Below, piece by piece: positions 25,759 through 33,633 of a stretch of DNA of 40,093 nt. Both the position numbers and the translations under genes were made by a program. The stretch lies in the NCBI GenBank assembly GCA_001303955.1, contig LJUP01000049.1:1-40093 (forward strand), written 5' to 3'. The stretch is from Bacteroides sp. SM23_62. GTDB taxonomy: Bacteria > Bacteroidota > Bacteroidia > Bacteroidales > SM23-62. A model generated the notes under the pieces. That model made no database searches. It had not been told where the DNA came from and worked only from the letters and a program-made list of their open reading frames with translations. Each line of letters starts with the position of its first letter. Within the stretch, counting starts at the first letter, position 1.

Positions 25759-26790
25759 TCATTTAATGAGACAATTAATAACATATTGATCTAATCCTTC
25801 ATAATCACGGTTCTTTATGTAATTATCTATAATATTATCATCCATCTCCCGTGAAATTTCCAATAACCGAAGGAAGACCTCTCTGCTGTTCTTCAAGTGT
25901 TGGGTTGCAGTCTCGTCTTTTTGCGTCCGCATTGCTTTTACATCAAGTCCAACCCATTCTCCATTTCGTCCATATCCATGTTTGTCGAGTATACGGACCT
26001 GATTAAATGCACGCCGCAGGTTAACTGAACCAAAGGATTTGTCCTCATCGAATTTCAAACCATTCTGGTCATTCAAATGCACGGTCCAGAGCTTTTTATG
26101 GGCTAGCGCATAACCCATCTCATCCGAAGGATCGAGTCCGGCCAAAATTGCATGGGCACTTTCAATGTTCACCCCCACTCTGTATGGATCGATGGAAAGA
26201 TGTCCGAGCGCAATGGCATGTCCGATTGTTGGTATATAGGCCTGATCTACAGGTTCATTGGGTTTTGGTTCAATACAAATCCGAATTTTAGGATCATATT
26301 CAAGCATCTCATTGATAGCTTTTAATAAAAGCTCAACGGCTACTTTACTGTCCTTTGATTCACGAATATATGTTCCTTCTCTTGCTAGCCATAAAACCAG
26401 AAGATCAGTTTCCAGTGAGTTTGCAATGTCGATTGCGCGTTTGCTTCTTTCAATCGCATATTCTCGACATTTCGGATCATTAGAAGTGTAGCCACCATCA
26501 ATTGTCATGGGGTCTTCCCATAACCTTGGTGCGACAAATTCAGCTATGAGGCCATGGTCTTTCAATTTCATACCAACTGCTGATGCTTCTTTAATAATCT
26601 TTTCAGAAGAAAGATTGTTCATATCTGGTACGGCATCATCATCATGAAATTGAACTCCGTCAAAGCCAAGTTTTTTATACAATGAAATTTTCTTATTGAA
26701 TTCGATGGTTTCCCGGACTGCCGGACCAAATGGATCAGCTCCTTCATGAATGTTCCATGGACCAAAAGTAAATCTAAATTCTCCAGTCAT
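25759..26790 (-). CDS. Class-I xylose isomerase homologue with altered metal ligand
   Basis: The 343-residue TIM barrel lines up well with actinobacterial-type XylA. It has FTFGPWNI..ADPFG, the active-site His49 in QFHDDD, Trp in VLWLAREG, Lys and Glu in IEPKPNEP, Glu and His in VNIESAHA, the Asp pair in FDEDKSFG, and the late Asp-Lys in GLDVKAMR. One metal-1 ligand (Asp245 in Streptomyces numbering, HIDLNGQ) reads His here (TVHLNDQ). Activity on xylose is therefore not certain; a different ketose/aldose pair is possible. It has an unusually clear AGGAG ribosome site. It lies inside the AT-rich island, downstream of a truncated mannitol-dehydrogenase-family gene (39 bases). Confidence 0.85.
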   Translation of the reverse strand: MTGEFRFTFGPWNIHEGADPFGPAVRETIEFNKKISLYKKLGFDGVQFHDDDAVPDMNNLSSEKIIKEASAVGMKLKDHGLIAEFVAPRLWEDPMTIDGGYTSNDPKCREYAIERSKRAIDIANSLETDLLVLWLAREGTYIRESKDSKVAVELLLKAINEMLEYDPKIRICIEPKPNEPVDQAYIPTIGHAIALGHLSIDPYRVGVNIESAHAILAGLDPSDEMGYALAHKKLWTVHLNDQNGLKFDEDKSFGSVNLRRAFNQVRILDKHGYGRNGEWVGLDVKAMRTQKDETATQHLKNSREVFLRLLEISREMDDNIIDNYIKNRDYEGLDQYVINCLIK

Positions 26791-26798
26791 CTTTTTAT

Positions 26799-26803
26799 CT
26801 CCT
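26799..26803 (-). promoter_or_regulatory. Shine-Dalgarno AGGAG before the xylose-isomerase homologue
   Basis: AGGAG on the minus strand lies 8 bases before ATG 26788-26790. The other starts I inspected in this window generally lack such a site, as is usual for Bacteroidota, so this supports the start choice and sets this gene apart from its neighbours. Confidence 0.5.
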
Positions 26804-26829
26804 ATTCGTTATATTAATTAAAATGTTAG

Positions 26830-27444
26830 TTATGATCGATTACCACTTTGGTTTTGGAAAGATTTATTGACTTCTCTGATGACATGTTCAATAACATGAT
26901 CACGCAGGGAATTAATAGATGTTAGGTAGTTGTCCACGAACCGGTTGGAATGCACCAGGTCATCGAAGATTGATTCAATCTTCAGGAAAGCCAATGGATC
27001 AGCTGAAGCAGCATCAATGGTCTTTTGCCTGAGCACGTATATCATGGCATCTTTTATTGGATAATTGTACCCTGGTGTATCAGCCCTTTCTAAATAATAG
27101 CACCAGGCAGCTATGATCAGCGTTCCGATTTTTATTGATCCATCGTTTACTAGTTGTGTTTTAATCGAAGGCAATACGAATTTAGGTATTTTGGCAGAGC
27201 TTTCGCTACATATTCTCGATAGCCGGTCCTTCAGATATGGATTTACAAATCGCTGAATAATGCTTTCTTTGTACATTTTCAACTCAGTTTCTTCCATTTC
27301 TTTTAACAGTGGGGTAATCTCATCATCCCTAAACTCTTTCAATTTATTTCTGAGCTGAGGATCCATGACGGCCTCGTCAATGTAAAAATAGAATCTGTTT
27401 ATATTTCTACAGGAGGATTCAACATTTTTTATGCTGGGATTCAT
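26830..27444 (-). pseudogene. Mannitol dehydrogenase-family oxidoreductase, C-terminal domain only (5' truncated)
   Basis: The 204-residue frame matches the C-terminal helical domain of polyol/hexuronate dehydrogenases (mannitol dehydrogenase, UxaB/UxuB type): 'EMEETELKMYKESIIQRFVN' with NPYLKDRLSRI after it, 'KIPKFVLPSIKTQL', then an IAAWCYYLE helix. Full-length members have about 480-540 residues, so the Rossmann N-terminal domain and the catalytic Lys region are missing. The apparent ATG overlaps the stop of the VOC gene (ATGA), and the first roughly 16 residues do not look like the family. The truncation therefore ends within a few codons of the upstream gene's stop, as expected of a deletion junction. 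It could be translated by coupling, but no NAD site remains. Confidence 0.7.
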
Positions 27445-28292
27445 TCAACCAGGATTATTTTCAGTCCGTAAGTTTTCTCCAGATTCAGTTCAATCCGTCC
27501 CGCTGATTCAGTTCCCAGCATATTCGCGTTCTGCAGGTAGTTCTTTGCCTTTTCAAGCGATTCAACCCTGCATACCAGGGCCAGGATTTCTTCCCGCTCA
27601 CTGCTCAGAAATCGCAAATTGGGTTTTTCAGGAAGATACCATAGATCATCTTCTGATTTCAGCGGATCCAGGAACTTCTCCCATTGGTTTAAATATGCCT
27701 GTGTTTTATAGCCGATATGGACCTCTTCGATATATTTGAATCCCAGGGGGCCACCTTCAATTTCCCTGAGTGCATTGCGAAGGGAATCTATCCTTTCCCC
27801 CGGTTCCGGCCTTAAGTTGCATGAATCACTCAGGTGTACCGGCAGGCGACCGGTACATAATTCCTTAACGGTAATGTTTATCAGTGATGAATTGGGTTGG
27901 CTGGTATAGTCGAATCCCAGTTTCTCAAGTTTTTCGGCGCTTGTCCGGGCGTTAACATAGGGACAAAAAATCAGGGTGTTGTACCTGGCGTGAATTTCTT
28001 CGCCATTGACCTGTTCAAGGGGAAAGGGCCCGCAGGGTTCAAGGATCACATTTCCCGCATAAATACCTGTATACCGCTTTGTCCCGTATGTCTCGGGCTC
28101 AAAAAATACCGGTATTTTCAGCTCTTTAACAAATAAATGATAAAGTCTGTCAAATACTTCCGGAGCTTTCACAGGGAGGGTGATCCAGTGAACCCGGGAT
28201 ATCGCCGGACCTGTGATTTCTTGATCAACAGCAAATTGGTTATAAATTATGCCCGATAAGGCCAGCAGCAGCGCGAACAGAAAGGTTTTCAT
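27441..28292 (-). CDS. Exported VOC/glyoxalase-fold protein of unknown function
   Basis: The 283-residue product has an N-terminal hydrophobic export segment (about residues 3-20). Residues about 33-130 show a VOC-like unit ('ISRVHWITLPVKAPEVFDRL' onward, closing with 'GNVILEPCGP'). A second related unit covers about 170-280 ('GFKYIEEVHIGYK', 'NLRFLSSEREEILALVCRV', 'GLKIILVE'). Paired VOC modules form a cup that often holds a metal, but the ligand residues are not obvious here. It overlaps the activase stop by one base (TGATG), making it the last gene of the seven-gene minus-strand operon. No direct role in radical chemistry can be inferred from sequence. Confidence 0.5.
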   Translation of the reverse strand: MKTFLFALLLALSGIIYNQFAVDQEITGPAISRVHWITLPVKAPEVFDRLYHLFVKELKIPVFFEPETYGTKRYTGIYAGNVILEPCGPFPLEQVNGEEIHARYNTLIFCPYVNARTSAEKLEKLGFDYTSQPNSSLINITVKELCTGRLPVHLSDSCNLRPEPGERIDSLRNALREIEGGPLGFKYIEEVHIGYKTQAYLNQWEKFLDPLKSEDDLWYLPEKPNLRFLSSEREEILALVCRVESLEKAKNYLQNANMLGTESAGRIELNLEKTYGLKIILVE

Positions 28293-29182
28293 CAGATGGT
28301 ATTTTGATTTGGGTTGAGTCTGGCATTCCAGTGCCTCAACATATCATCACTTACCGTGCCTGTATCAGGCAGGGGATTTACATAACCGTACCTTTCATAT
28401 TTTGCGTTTCCTGTGTTATGGTAGGGCATGATGGTGAGGGCCTCCAGTTCAGTGTAATGCCTCCTGATCCGTAGCAGGTTTTTCAGATGCACTTCATCAT
28501 TATTTAGCCCGGGAATAATCGGGCACCTGAGTTCAATCCGGGCATCCCGGTGGTATAAAAATTCAAAATTCCCGAAGATCAGGTCATTGGAGACCTTCGT
28601 TAAATCTTTGTGTTTATCAGGCTCGGTTACCTTGTAATCATAAAGAAAGAGATCGACACAGGGTAGAACGGCCTCAAATTTCTCCCGGGTGGCCAGTCCA
28701 CCCGTGTCAAGGCATGTATGCAGACCATTCTTCTTAGCCGTCCTCAGGAGTTCAAGGGTGAACCCAAACTGGTACAAGGGCTCCCCTCCGGAAACGGTTA
28801 GTCCGCCTCCGGATTCCTCGTAATAGGCAAGGTCTTTCATCACGGTCTCCATGACATCTGCTACAGACAGTTCCTCACCGGTCATCCGCAGAGCATCCTG
28901 CACACATGCATCTGCGCATTTTCCGCACATCCGGCAAAGGGTGCGGTCAATCGTGTGGGCATCATGCTGGACCCGATGAACCTCATTGGGACATACATCC
29001 ACACATTCGCCGCAAAGGGTGCATCTTTCTTCAAAAAATGCCAGTTCCTTATCCATGCTTATGGATTCGGGATTGTGGCACCATATACATTGCATGGGGC
29101 ACCCCTTCAGGAACACCGTCGTGCGAATCCCGGGACCGTCTTCCATGGAGCTGCGGTGTATGTCCAGTATGACCGCCTTCAT
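28292..29182 (-). CDS. Glycyl-radical-enzyme activating protein (radical SAM)
   Basis: The 296-residue protein has a radical-SAM motif CPMQCIWC (Cys28, Cys32, Cys35), preceded by 'EDGPGIRTTVFLKG', the hallmark of PFL-activating-enzyme relatives. Between about residues 53 and 95 lies the inserted ferredoxin-like part with two Cys clusters (CTLCGECVDVCP and CRMCGKCADAC), typical of activases for dehydratase-type GREs. 'GGLTVSGGEPLYQ' supplies the SAM-binding GGE. It uses S-adenosylmethionine to install the glycyl radical, anaerobically. The only GRE in the window is the frame-shifted one 9 kb away; they probably form a pair. It starts 5 bases after the stop of the six-hairpin lipoprotein. Confidence 0.93.
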   Translation of the reverse strand: MKAVILDIHRSSMEDGPGIRTTVFLKGCPMQCIWCHNPESISMDKELAFFEERCTLCGECVDVCPNEVHRVQHDAHTIDRTLCRMCGKCADACVQDALRMTGEELSVADVMETVMKDLAYYEESGGGLTVSGGEPLYQFGFTLELLRTAKKNGLHTCLDTGGLATREKFEAVLPCVDLFLYDYKVTEPDKHKDLTKVSNDLIFGNFEFLYHRDARIELRCPIIPGLNNDEVHLKNLLRIRRHYTELEALTIMPYHNTGNAKYERYGYVNPLPDTGTVSDDMLRHWNARLNPNQNTI

Positions 29183-29187
29183 TTCGG

Positions 29188-30846
29188 TTATTGCAAGGGT
29201 AAAAGTATTTCTTTGCCCGGACTGATGTCATTCAGGTACTTATCCAGTTCAAGGATGGTGCTGGCCGTATATACCATGCAATTGATCCAGCCTTCCTGGT
29301 CAAGCAGGTTGGTGACCAGGTATGTCGGATAATGTCCCGATCCCGGATCCTGTACACTCAGCAGGGTGTTTGCCAGATCAAGGGCCTTGGCCAGGTACAG
29401 TATCTTTCCCGTTTTATCGTAGGCTTTACGGTAGACCTCTATCATGCTTGCGGAGCTGGTATTTACCGGCGTATAGAAATTATACTGTTCCAGCACGCAG
29501 GGCGTTATCCAGTCTACGCTCTTAATGCCCCAGTAGTCCCCCGGCAAGGGATCCTCCCAGATGACAAACTGGTCCTCTGCAAACCTGATCAGTTCTTCGG
29601 CCTCACTGACAAGGGATGAATCCTGATCTGCGGAATCAAGCAGGCGCAATGCATAACTGCAGGCCTGCCCCTTGGAAAGGTTTTTATACCTGTCGGCCGG
29701 TTTCTGGTCCTCAAACTGCCCTTCCCAGTTAAAATCCCTCACCATGTTTTCCTCCATCCATGCCAGGGCCCGGCTCGCACATCCCGAAAATCCGGTATGT
29801 CCGTATTCTTCACTGATCCTGTCCAAAAAACCAATGACCCCGGTCGGTACCACAAAGTTCCCCGACACAGGCGCCCCGTCCTCAAGATAGACCAGAAGGT
29901 GCCAGGTCCCATTTTCCAGCTGGATCTTCCTGTATGTTTCTGCAATTCTCAGGGCAGCATCAGAATATTTTTGATTCCCTGTCGCATCGAACAGATCCAG
30001 GTACACCTGTCCCGCAGCAGCCGGATATATCAGCATCATCCTGTCGGCAAGGGATTTCCCCCGGTATTCATGCTTCATATCGGCGTATATCGGGCCGGTA
30101 TAGGTAGGCGGGAAATATTGAAGCGGTTTGCCCGCGGGTTCGGAGATATGAATAAGGTAATCGGCAGCGTTTACGGCGATCCTGATGGCTGTCTCCTTCT
30201 CCAATGGGTCATCTGTAAGTTCAGAAAATAGCAACATCCCGCTTACCACGGCCGAGAACATTTTCGCGGGATACCCGTACAGACCATAATCCGGATCGGG
30301 CTTGCCATGCTTTTCCCAGTACTGGATATAGGGTGCCTGGTACAGATACCTGAATAATCTTCCGGCACTTTCACTGTAATCCATGTCCTTGGGATTATAT
30401 GGTCCCCTGTAGGGAGAGGCGCGGTAAAATTCCCGTTCGCCGGAACGGGTGATCACCTGGCCGTTGTTCAATGCTTCCACCAGAAGTTTTACGGGTCCTG
30501 TTTCGACTTTGTCCCACACCGGTGACAGGGTTGCCCATGGCTTTTCTGTGATAAACGAAAGGGTATCTTCACTGCCTTCCTGGAGTATGGAGAGCCGGTA
30601 TTCCCCGGCTGATTCCGTTTCCGGGAAATCAAATGCCGGGGCATAGATAAACCTTTCGGAATGGGTGTTCCAGAATGGTGTTTTACCGGGAACCCCGGGA
30701 TGCACCGCAAGCCTGCTTTCCTTCCTGGCCAGGTTCTGTAATTCAAGGTATGTGGGAAAAACAATGGCCCCATCTGGGACCGGCTTGCCACAGCCTGGCA
30801 ACAGGACCAGTAATACCCATACTGATAGGATTATCCGCTTATCCAT
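29188..30846 (-). CDS. Six-hairpin glycosidase-like lipoprotein
   Basis: The product is about 552 residues from the ATG at 30844-30846; a start four codons earlier (30858) is possible but deepens the overlap with the upstream gene. The lipoprotein signal ends in LLPGC. An N-terminal beta part (to about 140) is followed by repeated helical pairs of an (alpha/alpha)6 barrel: 'YPAKMFSAVVSGMLLFSELT', 'MMLIYPAAAGQVYLDLFDAT', 'DYWGIKSVDWITPCVLEQYN'. These resemble unsaturated-uronyl or beta-L-arabinosidase-like hydrolases, though no family is secure. It overlaps the NIF3-like gene by 16 bases and precedes the activase by 5 bases, so it is firmly in the operon. Likely periplasmic glycan hydrolysis. 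Confidence 0.6.
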   Translation of the reverse strand: MDKRIILSVWVLLVLLPGCGKPVPDGAIVFPTYLELQNLARKESRLAVHPGVPGKTPFWNTHSERFIYAPAFDFPETESAGEYRLSILQEGSEDTLSFITEKPWATLSPVWDKVETGPVKLLVEALNNGQVITRSGEREFYRASPYRGPYNPKDMDYSESAGRLFRYLYQAPYIQYWEKHGKPDPDYGLYGYPAKMFSAVVSGMLLFSELTDDPLEKETAIRIAVNAADYLIHISEPAGKPLQYFPPTYTGPIYADMKHEYRGKSLADRMMLIYPAAAGQVYLDLFDATGNQKYSDAALRIAETYRKIQLENGTWHLLVYLEDGAPVSGNFVVPTGVIGFLDRISEEYGHTGFSGCASRALAWMEENMVRDFNWEGQFEDQKPADRYKNLSKGQACSYALRLLDSADQDSSLVSEAEELIRFAEDQFVIWEDPLPGDYWGIKSVDWITPCVLEQYNFYTPVNTSSASMIEVYRKAYDKTGKILYLAKALDLANTLLSVQDPGSGHYPTYLVTNLLDQEGWINCMVYTASTILELDKYLNDISPGKEILLPLQ

Positions 30847-31760
30847 CTGTAAGTACATCCCTGTTTATAATGGATCACTTCATAATCCCGGAATGCCTCT
30901 GCCAGGTGTTTGCTGAGCATTTGAATACCAAATTCCTCAGATGTCCCATGATTGACAACAACGAGTGGTTTCCCGGTATCTTCGGCGTAGGTGGTCTGGA
31001 TCCAGGTGCTGATGGAATCATCAATGGAGATGTAAAGATCGGGCTCTAATTGCATGAAATTCATCGGGTTACTGATACAGCCTGTCCCGACGCCGACAGA
31101 TCTGACCATATAATCTTCATCACCGTAAAAGGCAACCCCCGGCTGGCCTGCAATGCTCAGCCTCGATGCTATGGATGCTGCCATTTCTATGGCAGGTACC
31201 GGCTGGGTTTTATATACATTATAATAAGTTTCCCTGCGAATAATATCCTCGTTTGAAAATCCCAGTGCCTTTCCGAATGCATAGGGGATACCAATATCCG
31301 GGATTTTATCCCAGACATCATGACAACGGATGATCACCAGGCCATTCTGAAGGATCCACCTGGCTTTCTCATCCCTGAGTGCCAGGTATTCTTGCTGTCC
31401 CGTACTGGGATTTTCAATATGTTTCCATTCCTCTGCTTCCAGGTCCCTGTGGGCATAAAAGGTTGGTTCGTGCACGATGAGTATGTTCACACCATCCCTG
31501 ACCGCCTGCCTGCAGGTTTTCCAGTAAGGCATCCATGCCGTTCCGATCTTGTTGACCGGGGTTACCGGATCCCCGATAATGATCTTATCGACGGACGGCT
31601 CCTTTACCTCAATGAGGGAGCGTAAATATTTGTTCACATCTTCAGCTGTCAGATTTTTCATGCCGGTTGGGATTGATTCATTGGCTAAAACATTACTGAA
31701 AGTCATGCTGGCGCCGAGGGTGCCCAGTCCTGCCGTGCTTACAAATTTTCGTCTTTTCAT
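30831..31760 (-). CDS. Tat-exported NIF3-like dinuclear metal-centre protein
   Basis: The 309-residue product starts with a Tat signal (KRRKFVSTAG). The body shows the NIF3/DUF34 pattern: 'VDKIIIGDPVTPVNKIGTAW', 'CRQAVRDGVNILIVHEPTFY' with the metal-site His-Glu-Pro, 'VIIRCHDVWD', and a C-terminal 'VVVNHGTSEEFGIQMLSKHL' with His and Glu ligands. NIF3 proteins are generally cytoplasmic and of uncertain function, so a Tat-exported copy inside a glycan operon is unusual; its job may be metal-dependent hydrolysis in the periplasm. It overlaps the lipoprotein gene downstream and follows the ChbG-type gene by 25 bases. Confidence 0.75.
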   Translation of the reverse strand: MKRRKFVSTAGLGTLGASMTFSNVLANESIPTGMKNLTAEDVNKYLRSLIEVKEPSVDKIIIGDPVTPVNKIGTAWMPYWKTCRQAVRDGVNILIVHEPTFYAHRDLEAEEWKHIENPSTGQQEYLALRDEKARWILQNGLVIIRCHDVWDKIPDIGIPYAFGKALGFSNEDIIRRETYYNVYKTQPVPAIEMAASIASRLSIAGQPGVAFYGDEDYMVRSVGVGTGCISNPMNFMQLEPDLYISIDDSISTWIQTTYAEDTGKPLVVVNHGTSEEFGIQMLSKHLAEAFRDYEVIHYKQGCTYRWISG

Positions 31761-31785
31761 GATGGCCTGTATTTATTTGGATAGC

Positions 31786-32658
31786 TTATTGATCCTGATC
31801 CTTAAGGTCCTTGTAACTGATCAGGTTGATGCCCTTCTTTTTGATGACATGCTTGACTTTTTCACTCGTAAACACCCTGGTGACCCAGTCCCTGTCTACG
31901 GCAACATCTTCATAGCCGGTATGCCAGATGGCCCGCATTTCGGGATTGTCGACCGCCGGATGGTCCACGAAAAGATAAAATCCGGGTTCAAGCTGTTCAA
32001 GTGCGGCGGCAAAATTAGTTATCCTCTCGGCCAGTGTGCCGGCATCTCCCCAGCCACCGAAGCGTTTAAAATCATAAGGTCCCATATCAATATCAAGATC
32101 ATACTCCTTCCTGAGCCTGGCCACCACAGCACCGATCTCTTCATCCAGTCCGGCCGCTCCCATATGGATGCCTGCATGTGATGCCCAGGGTACATATTTC
32201 AGGGCCAGTTCAATCTGGGCGCGCAGTTCTCTCTCTATTTCTTCAATGTCCCAACCTGCCTCCTGCATTGATGTGTTGGGGGGAAAGTCTTCCCGTTTCC
32301 AGACCATGGGATAAAAATACCCGTCTTCATCCGAAATGCTCGGGGCATCTGTCAGCGGTCCCCATTTCATATTTTCCCATTCACTGGTCAGGGCCAGGTG
32401 AATCCCGACATCAAGATCAGGGTTGTCTTTTAACATTTTTACGGCTTCCGGGAACCATGGACAGGGGGGCATCAGTTCAACGGACCGCATGATCCCGTTC
32501 CGGTAGGATTCTATACAGCCTAGATTGGCGGCATGGGAAGAACCGATATCATCACCTCGGACCAGCATGTATATCTCCTTGTCCGGATTGAATTTCTGGG
32601 TAAAACCCGTAAGGGTGATCAGGAGGATCAAGAGTGCGGAGAGAATGTTTCTTTTCAT
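31786..32658 (-). CDS. ChbG/YdjC-family deacetylase, exported
   Basis: I start at MKRN (32656-32658), two bases after the upstream stop, because it gives a clean signal peptide (hydrophobic run ending at GFTQ); the longer frame from 32685 adds nine charged residues and overlaps the upstream gene. The roughly 290-residue product has the YdjC metal motifs: RGDDIGSSHAAN (Asp pair), VGIHLALTSEW (His), HAGIHMGAAG and DHPAVDNPEMRA..HTGYED. ChbG removes acetyl from chito-oligosaccharides; relatives act on other acetylated amino-sugar oligomers. The operon position beside another deacetylase suggests an acetylated glycan substrate. A paralogous scar exists at 25484-25751. Confidence 0.85.
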   Translation of the reverse strand: MKRNILSALLILLITLTGFTQKFNPDKEIYMLVRGDDIGSSHAANLGCIESYRNGIMRSVELMPPCPWFPEAVKMLKDNPDLDVGIHLALTSEWENMKWGPLTDAPSISDEDGYFYPMVWKREDFPPNTSMQEAGWDIEEIERELRAQIELALKYVPWASHAGIHMGAAGLDEEIGAVVARLRKEYDLDIDMGPYDFKRFGGWGDAGTLAERITNFAAALEQLEPGFYLFVDHPAVDNPEMRAIWHTGYEDVAVDRDWVTRVFTSEKVKHVIKKKGINLISYKDLKDQDQ

Positions 32659-32660
32659 TT

Positions 32661-33578
32661 TTAATCTTTTTGAACCGGAAACCATGACATGTGATTTGAA
32701 GCCTTCTGCCAGAGCTGTTTATTATGATAGCAGTCCAGATGTGTAACCAGTGTGTACCCCAGTTTCCTGCCCGTTTCGGCTATTTCCCGTACATGTGAAA
32801 GTTCTTTGTCCGGGGCTTTTTGCCAGGCAACCCAGTCATGGAACATGACCGGCATATGTTCGTTCTGCTCGCTGCGGGTACGGACCTCTTTAAGCATATA
32901 CTCAACGGGATCGCCATATTCTTTTCTGTACATCCACGCCGTATCGCTGTATCCGCTGACGAATCCCATCACCTCCGGGTGACCAAGTAATTTATAGTTA
33001 ATGAATTCCCTGCTTCCATCGATCCCGGATAAATTTGAATTAATCATCCTTGTTCCCAGTTTGACCACCATTTCAAATTCTGCCTTTGATTTTTCCGTGG
33101 CATCAAAACCCGGGAGGAAGGGGCCGTCATCACTGGTACCGCATATGGCTATCCCGGTCGGTCGTCTCCCGAATATTTCACTATGTATCTGGAAGGACCG
33201 TTCATAATCAGCCTCCAGTATGTCCACAGGTTTCCCTCTTTCATATCCCAGACCAACATGAGAATAGGAATGATCCTGCATATCGAAGAGAGGATCGTCT
33301 GCTGTCTCCTGATGAAACGCGGTGAATTCCAATTTCATGTTTTCTAGGGTAAAGCCCCTGCAAAACATGGTGACAGGAATCTCGTCCTGGCGATGGACCT
33401 TCACGAGCTTTTCGAGAAAACCGGCCATCTCTGCAGGTTCGCCCCACCATTCTGTATCGTAGCGCAACAGCATCAGTTTTTCCTGTACCCCCTTGCGGCA
33501 AACTGCCATCCTGGCTGGCATGGCATAAAATACGGCCGTAATCAAACCGGCATTTTTAATGAAGGTGCGTCTGTTCAT
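32661..33578 (-). CDS. Tat-exported NodB-type polysaccharide deacetylase
   Basis: The start is set at MNRRTFIKNAG (33576-33578), where the Tat motif stands at the N-terminus; frames starting at 33611 or 33662 put 11-28 odd residues before it. The mature part has the first metal Asp in LRYDTEWWGE and an intact HSYSH (HxxxH) metal motif in 'MQDHSYSHVG', followed by 'GRRPTGIAICGTSDDG' and 'MPVMFHDWVAWQ' with the late catalytic His. The roughly 305 residues fit the family. It de-acetylates an amino sugar or an O-acetylated sugar in the periplasm. It follows the creatininase-type gene with a 55-base gap. Confidence 0.82.
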   Translation of the reverse strand: MNRRTFIKNAGLITAVFYAMPARMAVCRKGVQEKLMLLRYDTEWWGEPAEMAGFLEKLVKVHRQDEIPVTMFCRGFTLENMKLEFTAFHQETADDPLFDMQDHSYSHVGLGYERGKPVDILEADYERSFQIHSEIFGRRPTGIAICGTSDDGPFLPGFDATEKSKAEFEMVVKLGTRMINSNLSGIDGSREFINYKLLGHPEVMGFVSGYSDTAWMYRKEYGDPVEYMLKEVRTRSEQNEHMPVMFHDWVAWQKAPDKELSHVREIAETGRKLGYTLVTHLDCYHNKQLWQKASNHMSWFPVQKD

Positions 33579-33633
33579 TTTATTATGCATATATGAATCG
33601 TGTCTGTTCATCAATACCCCACCCGGAGGAAGC

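Noticed and set aside
31549-32181. 210-codon + strand ORF
   Set aside because: Antisense to the NIF3-like and ChbG-type genes, both of which carry family motifs; no start context or recognisable domain.
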